DNA of 16,696 nucleotides from Aquiluna sp. GTDB taxonomy: Bacteria > Actinomycetota > Actinomycetes > Actinomycetales > Microbacteriaceae. The notes under the pieces were generated by a model, which saw nothing but the letters and a program-made list of their open reading frames with translations, made no database searches and was not told the origin of the DNA. The stretch is taken from NCBI GenBank assembly GCA_016780945.1, contig JADHKY010000011.1, positions 1 to 16,696 on the forward strand, written 5' to 3'. The position numbers and the translations under genes are program-made. Below are positions 1 through 6,325 of the stretch, one piece after another. Position 1 is the stretch's first letter. Each line of letters starts with the position of its first letter.

Positions 1-1
1 C

Positions 2-2431
2 AGTCAAATAGCCAGCCTGGACAAAGAACTGGATCTCCGAATAGCTTCGAGAAACGAGGCATCCAATGAACTCGACAGGTTCGAGTCCGAGTCCGCGGCG
101 CTCAAGTCAGCATCAGACAGAGCTCTTGCCGAATTTGAAGCAAAGAAGACCTCTCTAGATCAATTGACAGACCAGCTTGAGCGCGAGAGGAGTAACAAAG
201 AGGCCCTAGATCAGGATAGACAGCGGCTTGATAGCGAAGTTGAGGAAATGGAGTCCCGACTAGCCAGCCTCTCTCCTGAGGAATCAGTTCCTGATGGCAA
301 TCTCAGGGATAGTTATCAGCAGTCGGCTCAAGTTGAACTCGAGGCTCGTCGGAAGCTTGAGGAGCACCAAACCAGGCTGCATGAATTTGAGAGAAGAAGA
401 GATTCCCTCGAAGCAAAGATTGCGACCCTTAGCCTGACGCTAGACCAGTCAGATGGCGTCAAGGATGTTACACAATCAGGTGTTCTCGGAATCAGAGGAC
501 TCATCGCGGAAAGTATCAAGATTGATGCCGGTTATGAAACGGCGATTGCCGCGGCTCTTGGCCCACTGGCAGATGCCGTCATCGCAGAGGACCAGGGTTC
601 GGCCCTCGAGGCACTTGATTACTTGAGAAAAAGGGATCTTGGTAGGGCGGATATTCTAATTTCGGATAGCGAAGTTGGCCGTGGGAAGCAATCGGCACCC
701 GAGGGAGCGGTCTCAGCTAGCTCTGTGGTCGAAGCTCCAAAGGCTCTGCTCAAGCGCCTTGAAGATTTTTGGATTGTGGAAAACACAGAAGCAGCTCGCC
801 TTATTTTGCGCGACTCTGCAGCTGCAGGGAAAGTAGTCATCACCGCAAATGGAGACTACATTTCAGAGGCTTTAGTCAGTGGCGGAGGCAAGAAGCTGCC
901 GTCAAAGTTAGAGCTAGCTGCAGAGCGCTCCTCAACAACTTCGGCGCTCAAAGACGCACAAAAAGAAATTGACAACCAGTCCGCAGCTGTTGCGCTTGCC
1001 AAGACTGCGCTTGAGAGTGCCACCGCCTCCACTGCAGAGAGACTTGCGGAACTTCAATCTCATGATGCTCAACTTGCGTCTAAAGCTGAAGCAATTGGTC
1101 GCCTTATGGGGCAAATCGAGAGCGCAAAGCAAGAGCGATCCAGGCTGGAGCAACAAATTGAGGAGAAGGTGCAAGAGCTAGAGTCTCGGGCAGGCGCAAT
1201 TGTTGACCTGCAAAACTTGATTGCAGAGAACCCAAGCACGCAACATGTGATCGACTCCGAGCGAATGGGACAACTTGTTGAGGCTTTGGACAGAAGCCGA
1301 CAGGCAGAAGTTGAGACCCGAATTGCCATAAGCGCTCTCCGAGAACGAAACACAGGGTTGATCCGTGAGCAGGAATCAATTCGAACACGTTTGGCAAATG
1401 CCGCCCGACTCAGAGAAGAGCGTATCGCTGCTGAAGCAAAGAAGAAGGAGTCGCAGTCGCGGATTTCAAAGTCTCTTGTTGGGTTAGAAATTGCCCTAGG
1501 GCACATCGAAAATCTGGTGGGAACTGCGCGCCGGGCCCTTCGAGTGCAACAAGATCAAAGAAGCCAGCAGTCCTCCAAGCTGACAGACTTGCGAGCATCG
1601 CTCAGCAGTTTGGAGGGCAAAGCCGCCGAGCTCGGACAGGGCGTCCAAGACTCGGAGATGCGTGCTTACGAGCTGCGTTTGCAACTAAATACCATCACCG
1701 ACCGAGTTGCGAGTGAGCTGAGTCTCACGGTTGAGGAGGTGCTGAGCGAGGCCTCAATACAGCAGGCCGAGGAAGAGTCACTGGAGCAACTCGAAGGCAA
1801 ACTGCGCAAATTGGAGGCTCGCCTTTCCCAACTGGGTTCTTTCAACCCGCTGGCTCTCGAGGAATTTGCTGCGCTCGAGGAAAGGCACAAATATCTCTCG
1901 GAGCAGCTAGCTGACCTCACTGCGGCTCGAGCAGATCTAGCTTCAATCATCGCTGACTTATCAGAAAAAATGCAGACAACCTTTGCAGCCGCATTCGAGG
2001 ACACAAAGAAGAGTTTTGAGCAGGTATTCCCTGTTCTTTTCCCTGGGGGAAGTGGCTCTCTTTCCCTGCTAGGGGAGGAAAATGAAGAACTTGGAGTTGA
2101 GGTTTCGGTTCGACCTGCGGGGAAGCGCATCGAACGGATGAGCCTGCTTTCCGGAGGTGAGAGGTCCTTGGCGGCACTAGCACTTCTAGTTGCAATTTTT
2201 AAGGCGAGACCAAGCCCCTTCTACGTGCTCGATGAGGTAGAGGCGGCGCTTGATGACACCAATCTAGGGCGGCTTCTCGAGGTTTTGGAGGGGTTGCGAG
2301 ACTCTTCACAGCTCATAGTTGTAACTCACCAAAAGCGAACCATGGAAATCGCTGATGCCCTTTACGGCATCAGCATGGGTAAAGACGGCATCACGAGGGT
2401 GGTTGGCGAAAAGCTTGAGTGGGTGGGCTAG
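2..2431 (+). CDS. smc: Chromosome segregation protein SMC, C-terminal two thirds (5' end outside window)
   Basis: The reading frame is open from base 2 to the TAG at 2429-2431, giving 809 codons of a protein that normally runs to about 1,170-1,200 residues, so the N-terminal ATPase half (Walker A) lies upstream of the window. In order I see coiled coil, a globular hinge (about residues 155-300 of the visible part, with GVLGIRGLIAESIKIDAGYE and the glycine-rich VSGGGKK), a long Glu/Arg/Ala-rich second coiled coil, and the C-terminal head. The head has the ABC signature LSGGERSL (about 716-723), Walker B FYVLDEVEAALDD (Asp744, Glu745) and a switch histidine in VVTHQKRTME. SMC dimers with ScpA/ScpB compact and separate sister chromosomes. 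An internal TTG at 164 is not the start, because coding potential continues upstream of it. The gene abuts ftsY, a common actinobacterial arrangement. Confidence 0.97.
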   Translation, partial: SQIASLDKELDLRIASRNEASNELDRFESESAALKSASDRALAEFEAKKTSLDQLTDQLERERSNKEALDQDRQRLDSEVEEMESRLASLSPEESVPDGNLRDSYQQSAQVELEARRKLEEHQTRLHEFERRRDSLEAKIATLSLTLDQSDGVKDVTQSGVLGIRGLIAESIKIDAGYETAIAAALGPLADAVIAEDQGSALEALDYLRKRDLGRADILISDSEVGRGKQSAPEGAVSASSVVEAPKALLKRLEDFWIVENTEAARLILRDSAAAGKVVITANGDYISEALVSGGGKKLPSKLELAAERSSTTSALKDAQKEIDNQSAAVALAKTALESATASTAERLAELQSHDAQLASKAEAIGRLMGQIESAKQERSRLEQQIEEKVQELESRAGAIVDLQNLIAENPSTQHVIDSERMGQLVEALDRSRQAEVETRIAISALRERNTGLIREQESIRTRLANAARLREERIAAEAKKKESQSRISKSLVGLEIALGHIENLVGTARRALRVQQDQRSQQSSKLTDLRASLSSLEGKAAELGQGVQDSEMRAYELRLQLNTITDRVASELSLTVEEVLSEASIQQAEEESLEQLEGKLRKLEARLSQLGSFNPLALEEFAALEERHKYLSEQLADLTAARADLASIIADLSEKMQTTFAAAFEDTKKSFEQVFPVLFPGGSGSLSLLGEENEELGVEVSVRPAGKRIERMSLLSGGERSLAALALLVAIFKARPSPFYVLDEVEAALDDTNLGRLLEVLEGLRDSSQLIVVTHQKRTMEIADALYGISMGKDGITRVVGEKLEWVG

Positions 2432-3619
2432 GTGTTCAAGTTCCTGAAACGGCTCAGAGCAAAAAAGGAGGAAGCGGACACCCTAGAGCTTGCGACGGCG
2501 GAAACTGCGGAAAAGGCCCAAACGAAAGCATCTGAAGCAAAGCAGGTTATTGATAAGCCGGAGCCGTCTGCAGCGCCAGCAGCTGCTGAAGCCGTTTCCC
2601 CTAGAGAGGCAGATGAGCACAAGAACCCTCCCGCCTCTGAGAACGCAGCACAGCCAGACATTGAATCCTTGCCCCAGGAAGAGGCCCCGGACTTCACCCA
2701 GGAAGAGATTCCGACACGAGATGAGCAGGTTATTGAGGTCGAACTTCCCAAGCGGTCTTTGGGGGATGGGATTCGATCCCTTTTTACCTCAAGTCTCGAC
2801 ATTGAGGACCTCGAGGACATCCTCCTGTTGGCTGATTTCGGGGTTGAGGCATCGGTTGAGATTACTGAAGATCTCAGGATGGCAGCACAAAAAACCGGTG
2901 CAACTTCTGATGCCGAGCTCAGGCTGCTACTCAAAGACCTTCTAGTTGCAAGGTTGAACCGTGAGGATAGTCAACTGAAACTTTCCGATGGCAAATTGCC
3001 TTACGTATTCCTCGTAGTGGGGGTCAATGGTGCGGGAAAGACAACAACAATTGGCAAGCTAGCAAAGTGGCTTAGCGATGGTGAGTGGGAGGTTGTCCTG
3101 GGAGCCGCAGATACCTTTAGGGCAGCCGCTGTAGATCAATTGGCGACGTGGGCCGAACGCTCAGGGGCTGGAATTGTTAGACCAGAGCGCGATGGGCAGG
3201 ATCCTGCCTCTGTTGCCTACCAAACCGTTGAGCTTGCGATCAAGAATGACGCTGACATTGCCATTGTTGACACCGCCGGCAGGCTTCAGAACAAGAAAGA
3301 TCTGATGGACGAGCTGGGCAAGATCCGCAGAGCGGTCGAAAAGCAGGCGCAGATAAACGAAGTGCTGTTAGTAATTGACGCCACCACGGGCCAGAACGCA
3401 ATCAGCCAGGCAAAAGCCTTTACGGAAGTGGCAGATGTGACCGGGATAGTCATGACCAAGCTTGATGGCACAGCAAAGGGAGGCATCGTGTATGCAATCC
3501 AGAAGCAACTGGACCTGCCTGTCAAGCTGGTTGGAGTTGGTGAGGGAATCAATGATTTCGCGTTTTTCTCCGCGGAGGAGTTTGCTAAAGGCCTGGTAGC
3601 AAGAAAACCGGGAAACTAG
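2432..3619 (+). CDS. ftsY: Signal recognition particle receptor FtsY
   Basis: FtsY is the membrane-associated SRP receptor GTPase; it binds Ffh on ribosomes and hands nascent membrane proteins to SecYEG. The 395-residue protein has a basic start (MFKFLKRLRAKK), an acidic, Ala/Pro-rich A region (about 12-105), an N helical domain (about 108-185) and a G domain with P-loop GVNGAGKTT (197-205), DTFRAAAVDQL (227-237), DTAGR (280-284) and TKLDG (342-346), ending in the closing motif GVGEGINDF. The GTG start directly follows the smc stop with no spacer; GGTGGG within the smc 3' end may act as a weak ribosome binding site, so translational coupling to smc is likely. The partner ffh lies 2.7 kb downstream. 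Nothing is missing from the NG core. Confidence 0.97.
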   Translation: MFKFLKRLRAKKEEADTLELATAETAEKAQTKASEAKQVIDKPEPSAAPAAAEAVSPREADEHKNPPASENAAQPDIESLPQEEAPDFTQEEIPTRDEQVIEVELPKRSLGDGIRSLFTSSLDIEDLEDILLLADFGVEASVEITEDLRMAAQKTGATSDAELRLLLKDLLVARLNREDSQLKLSDGKLPYVFLVVGVNGAGKTTTIGKLAKWLSDGEWEVVLGAADTFRAAAVDQLATWAERSGAGIVRPERDGQDPASVAYQTVELAIKNDADIAIVDTAGRLQNKKDLMDELGKIRRAVEKQAQINEVLLVIDATTGQNAISQAKAFTEVADVTGIVMTKLDGTAKGGIVYAIQKQLDLPVKLVGVGEGINDFAFFSAEEFAKGLVARKPGN

Positions 3620-3653
3620 CCGGCTTTGGAAGTATTTCGAGTTTGTGCTGATT

Positions 3654-3677
3654 TAGACTTACAGAGCTTTCAAGGAG
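3654..3677 (+). promoter_or_regulatory. Possible -10 box and strong ribosome binding site of fdxA
   Basis: TAGACT (3654-3659) fits the actinobacterial TAnnnT -10 pattern and would start a leader of about 20 nt containing AAGGAG (3672-3677), which sits 7 nt before the TTG start at 3685. I find no convincing -35 hexamer at 16-18 nt. The ribosome binding site is clear; the promoter is a guess supported by the 65-bp gap after ftsY. Confidence 0.35.
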
Positions 3678-3684
3678 TAAATAG

Positions 3685-4011
3685 TTGACCTACGTAATCG
3701 CACTACCGTGTGTGGACCTCAAGGACAAAGCCTGCATTGACGAATGTCCCGTGGACTGCATTTACGAGGGCGATCGCATGCTCTACATCCACCCAGATGA
3801 GTGCGTTGACTGCGGTGCCTGCGAGCCGGTTTGCCCCGTAGAAGCCATCTATTACGAGGACGACCTGCCCGGTGAGTGGAGCGACTACTACTCGGTAAAC
3901 GTCGATTTCTTCAATGAGATCGGCTCTCCAGGAGGTGCTGCCAAGACAGGCCCAATTCCAGGTGACCACCCGCTCGTGTCAGCACTACCCCCAAACCAGC
4001 AAGACCAGTAA
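3685..4011 (+). CDS. fdxA: Seven-iron ferredoxin FdxA
   Basis: Small soluble electron carrier with one [3Fe-4S] and one [4Fe-4S] cluster, of the 7Fe type common in actinobacteria. All expected ligands are present when aligned by spacing to the Azotobacter-type ferredoxin: Cys9, Cys17 and Cys50 for the 3Fe cluster and Cys21, Cys40, Cys43 and Cys46 for the 4Fe cluster, plus the extra Cys25. The C-terminal half (DLPGEWSDYYSVNVDFF, then SPGGAAK) is typical of the family, and 108 residues is the normal length. The start is TTG at 3685, supported by AAGGAG with 7-nt spacing. Its redox partner cannot be told from this window; neighbours are ftsY and rpmF, neither a redox gene, so it is probably its own transcription unit. 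Confidence 0.95.
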   Translation: MTYVIALPCVDLKDKACIDECPVDCIYEGDRMLYIHPDECVDCGACEPVCPVEAIYYEDDLPGEWSDYYSVNVDFFNEIGSPGGAAKTGPIPGDHPLVSALPPNQQDQ

Positions 4012-4024
4012 ACCTGAGGTTTTT
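4010..4024 (+). terminator. Weak candidate intrinsic terminator after fdxA
   Basis: AAACC-TGA-GGTTT overlaps the fdxA stop codon and runs into a T-rich stretch (TTTTTCTT). The stem is only 5 bp with two G-C pairs, so it is weak, but its place directly at the gene end followed by a T tract is what a short terminator would look like. Confidence 0.3.
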
Positions 4025-4025
4025 C

Positions 4026-4054
4026 TTGGAAAGAAGTAACTTTTCAAGTAAGCT
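4026..4054 (+). promoter_or_regulatory. Candidate rpmF promoter
   Basis: TTGGAA (4026-4031) and TAAGCT (4049-4054) are separated by exactly 17 nt, a housekeeping-sigma geometry with a TAnnnT -10 box. Transcription would start near 4061, giving a leader of roughly 80 nt before rpmF. Both hexamers match the consensus only partly, so this is a candidate. Confidence 0.35.
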
Positions 4055-4060
4055 TTCGTG

Positions 4061-4091
4061 GGTTTGGAAGAAGGTTTAGCACCTTCAAACC
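4061..4091 (+). other. Stem-loop in the rpmF leader
   Basis: GAAGGT (4070-4075) pairs with ACCTTC (4081-4086) around a TTAGC loop, and GGTTT (4061-4065) pairs with AAACC (4087-4091), leaving a 4-nt bulge on the left. No T tract follows, so it is not an intrinsic terminator. It lies in the predicted rpmF leader and could be a structured 5' UTR; any regulatory role is inference. Confidence 0.35.
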
Positions 4092-4142
4092 ACAAAGACT
4101 TTTCTCGCTTCTATTTAGAGCGGGCCAATTGAGGAGCTACAG

Positions 4143-4346
4143 ATGCCAGTACCAAAGAGGCGCAAGTCACGTGCTAACACTCACGCACGCCGTTCACAGT
4201 GGAAGGCAGAGCCAGTAACCCTGGTCAAGACCGTTGAGAATGGACAGACCGTCTACAGCCTTCCTCACAGGGCCAAGGTAGTTACCGACTCAGTCGGCAC
4301 CGAGCTCTACATGGAATACAAGGGTCGCAAAGTAGCCGACAGCTAA
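4143..4346 (+). CDS. rpmF: 50S ribosomal protein bL32, zinc-free form
   Basis: A 67-residue protein of the large ribosomal subunit. The basic N-terminus MPVPKRRKSRANTHARRSQW is diagnostic of bL32. The usual CxxC zinc ribbon is replaced by VKTVENGQTVYSLPHRAKVV, with no cysteine in the whole protein, so this is the cysteine-free variant that needs no zinc, known from actinobacteria. The ATG is preceded by GAGGAG (4131-4136) at 6 nt. rnc follows after 3 nt, so rpmF-rnc-mutM is almost certainly one operon. In many actinobacteria a DUF177 (YceD) gene comes directly before rpmF; here fdxA takes that place. Confidence 0.97.
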   Translation: MPVPKRRKSRANTHARRSQWKAEPVTLVKTVENGQTVYSLPHRAKVVTDSVGTELYMEYKGRKVADS

Positions 4347-4349
4347 CAA

Positions 4350-5021
4350 ATGTCTGACGAGCTGCTGGGGCGGCTCGGGGCTGAGATTTCACCCGAGCTT
4401 CTCAAGCTCGCCCTCACACACTCTTCTTTCGCTTACGAAAACGGCGGCTCTGACAACGAGCGCCTAGAGTTCCTTGGCGACTCAGTGCTCGGTTATCTGG
4501 TCGCCTCCCACATCTTCACCGCTCACCAAGAGCTCTCGGAGGGTGAACTAACAAAGCTAAAAAACGGCGTCGTCTCGGCTCAGGCTCTTGCAGTCGCCGC
4601 AAACCGCATCGACCTTGGCAAGTACCTATTTCTAGGTAAAGGTGAGGAGCAAACAGAGGGCAGGCGCAAAGAAAACATTCTCGCCGACGCTTTTGAGGCC
4701 CTAATTGGCGCTGCCTACATCCACTCAGGACTTGAAAACGCAGGCAAGATAATCACCGCCCACATCCTCCCGCTACTTGACGACTCCGATGCCCTTAGAG
4801 AGTTTGCTGACCCAAAGACATCACTGGCTGTAAAGCTCAAGAAGCTAAATCGCGAAGAGCCCACCTACGAGATGTCAGAATCTGGACCGGAGCACGAGCG
4901 CGTCTATTTTGCAACCTGTTTTTCGGGCAAGCTGAGCCTGGGGTCAGGTTCGGGACGGACCAAGCGCAAAGCTGAAACCGACGCAGCTCTTAGTGCACTA
5001 AGAACCCTCTCGGAGCTCTAG
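4350..5021 (+). CDS. rnc: Ribonuclease III
   Basis: Double-strand-specific endoribonuclease that cuts rRNA precursors and structured mRNAs. The 223-residue protein has the catalytic domain with signature NERLEFLGDSV (36-46), acidic residues Glu37, Glu40, Asp44, Asp113 and Glu116 in the expected places (second motif ENILADAFEALIGA), and a C-terminal double-stranded RNA-binding domain (about 153-221, DPKTSLAVKLKKL to KRKAETDAALSAL). The ATG is 3 nt after the rpmF stop, and I see no Shine-Dalgarno match before it, so it probably depends on coupling to rpmF. Its TAG overlaps the mutM GTG by one base. Confidence 0.97.
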   Translation: MSDELLGRLGAEISPELLKLALTHSSFAYENGGSDNERLEFLGDSVLGYLVASHIFTAHQELSEGELTKLKNGVVSAQALAVAANRIDLGKYLFLGKGEEQTEGRRKENILADAFEALIGAAYIHSGLENAGKIITAHILPLLDDSDALREFADPKTSLAVKLKKLNREEPTYEMSESGPEHERVYFATCFSGKLSLGSGSGRTKRKAETDAALSALRTLSEL

Positions 5022-5917
5022 TGCCGGAACTACCCGAAGTCGAGACTGTTCGTGCCGGTCTCGCAAGTCACGTAATCGGCGCTCTGGTAAAAGAAATTAA
5101 GGTCCATGACAGCCGCAGCCTGAAGCGCAACTTTTCAGGCCCGGACGGCTTCATCAAGGAGCTCACGGGTGAGAGCCTCCAAGGAGTGATAAGGCGCGGC
5201 AAGTTCCTTTGGTTGCCGCTAACTGCAACCCGCGCAGTTGTTTGCCACCTCGGAATGAGTGGGCAGGTCTTGGTTAGGTCAAAGGACTTTGGTGAGGACA
5301 AGCTCACGAGAATCTCCCTGCGGCTAGAGAAACCAACCGGTGAAGAAATAGAGATGCGCTTTGTAGATCAGCGGCTGTTTGGTGGCATGCAAATTGATGA
5401 CCTAGTAGACACCGGAGATAACTCTCCCGCAGGCTACTTTCCAGAGGGAGAGGGGAGGTCGTTGATACCAACCTCCGTCTCTCACATCGCAAGAGACCTA
5501 TTGGACCCAAACTTTGATGCCGGGTTAGTAGTTTCGAAAATGCGCAAGCGAAACTCTGGGATCAAGAGGGTGCTACTCGACCAGAACCTTCTTAGCGGCA
5601 TAGGAAATATCTATGCAGACGAGAGCCTTTGGCGATCAAGGCTTCACTATGACAGGCCCGCCATCGAAATCTCGGCCCGAAAGCTCAGGGAGCTCATTGA
5701 CGTCTCTCAAGAAGTCCTTCGCGAGGCGGTTGAGCGAGGCGGAACAAGCTTTGACGAGCAGTACAAGAACGTAAATGGTGAATCTGGTTACTTTTCTCAA
5801 GACCTCAATGCCTACAGCCGCGCTGGGTTGCCTTGTCAAAGGTGTGGCAGCGCCATCAAACGACAGGCCTGGGCAAACAGGTCATCGTATTTCTGCCCAA
5901 GGTGCCAGCGGCGCTAA
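5021..5917 (+). CDS. mutM: Formamidopyrimidine-DNA glycosylase (Fpg/MutM)
   Basis: Base-excision repair glycosylase and AP lyase that removes 8-oxoguanine and formamidopyrimidines. The N-terminus PELPEVE supplies the catalytic Pro2 and Glu3 after Met removal, which fixes the GTG start at 5021; GGAG (5012-5015) lies 5 nt before it. Lys61 in RRGKFLWLP corresponds to the conserved lysine of beta-strand 4. The helix-two-turn-helix motif reads GIGNIYADE (193-201), and the C-terminal zinc finger has Cys272, Cys275, Cys292 and Cys295. The length of 298 residues is slightly above the E. coli size. It is the last gene of the rpmF-rnc-mutM operon and overlaps rnc by one base (TAGTG). The next gene is convergent and ends 7 bp away. 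Confidence 0.97.
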   Translation: MPELPEVETVRAGLASHVIGALVKEIKVHDSRSLKRNFSGPDGFIKELTGESLQGVIRRGKFLWLPLTATRAVVCHLGMSGQVLVRSKDFGEDKLTRISLRLEKPTGEEIEMRFVDQRLFGGMQIDDLVDTGDNSPAGYFPEGEGRSLIPTSVSHIARDLLDPNFDAGLVVSKMRKRNSGIKRVLLDQNLLSGIGNIYADESLWRSRLHYDRPAIEISARKLRELIDVSQEVLREAVERGGTSFDEQYKNVNGESGYFSQDLNAYSRAGLPCQRCGSAIKRQAWANRSSYFCPRCQRR

Positions 5918-5924
5918 AGACTTA

Positions 5925-6260
5925 TTAGCGAAACCTTGGAAACATAGCCACGAGTAGCACGATCGATATCGACCCGTAAGACCACACATAGCCAATCGTT
6001 GTAGCTGGAATGAGCTTGTCTTGACCAAAGTCTTGGGCAAAGAAAAAGACCAGTGCTGTAACGGTGAGAGCAAAGGCCCAAGACTCTGATTTCTGAGGCC
6101 TGAGAGAAACTGCATAGACAAGCAGGGAAAACAGCGCCATGCCAAGACCAAATGGCAGGCCCGAAAGAATGCTCTGGTGAAAGATGGTGCCGAGAACTGC
6201 AAACACGGCTCCTGCGACAATACCTCTAAGAACCAGCCCCAGGCTGCCCAGTTTGCTCAC
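5925..6260 (-). CDS. Small four-helix membrane protein of unknown function
   Basis: I do not recognise this 111-residue protein with certainty. It is hydrophobic, with four likely membrane helices (about residues 8-25, 32-52, 60-76 and 88-107), short loops and a basic end (PRFR). The last helix begins IPATTIGYVWSYGS, and a histidine (His28) sits between helices 1 and 2. The pattern is reminiscent of small actinobacterial DUF6113-type proteins, but that is a memory-based resemblance only. It is the only minus-strand gene in the first 12 kb, convergent with mutM (7-bp gap) and divergent from ffh (62 bp). The GTG start lacks a ribosome binding site but lies 6 nt after TAGTCT, consistent with a leaderless mRNA. 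Confidence 0.75.
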   Translation of the reverse strand: MSKLGSLGLVLRGIVAGAVFAVLGTIFHQSILSGLPFGLGMALFSLLVYAVSLRPQKSESWAFALTVTALVFFFAQDFGQDKLIPATTIGYVWSYGSISIVLLVAMFPRFR

Positions 6261-6266
6261 CAGTCA

Positions 6267-6290
6267 AGACTATTGGTAAGCCCCTAGATT
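6267..6290. promoter_or_regulatory. Candidate divergent -10 boxes for the small membrane gene and ffh
   Basis: On the minus strand TAGTCT (6272-6267) ends 6 nt before the GTG of the membrane-protein gene, the spacing expected of leaderless actinobacterial transcripts. On the plus strand TAGATT (6285-6290) would start an ffh leader of about 26 nt that includes AAGGAG. Neither has a clear -35 hexamer. The divergent layout means two promoters must fit in this 62-bp gap or in flanking coding DNA. Confidence 0.35.
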
Positions 6291-6309
6291 AGGCTTTTGG
6301 CGGTAAGCG

Positions 6310-6325
6310 AAGGAGAAATGGATTG
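6310..6325 (+). promoter_or_regulatory. ffh ribosome binding site fixing a TTG start over an out-of-frame ATG
   Basis: AAGGAG (6310-6315) is 7 nt from TTG at 6323-6325, the correct frame for Ffh (MFDNLSDRL). An ATG at 6318-6320 is in another frame, only 2 nt from the ribosome binding site, and reads ten codons to TAA at 6348-6350. The spacing favours TTG as the true start. Confidence 0.8.

Noticed and set aside
4070..4086. Stem-loop before rpmF as terminator of fdxA
   Set aside because: It is not followed by a T tract; the hairpin at 4010-4024 next to the fdxA stop is the better, though weak, candidate.
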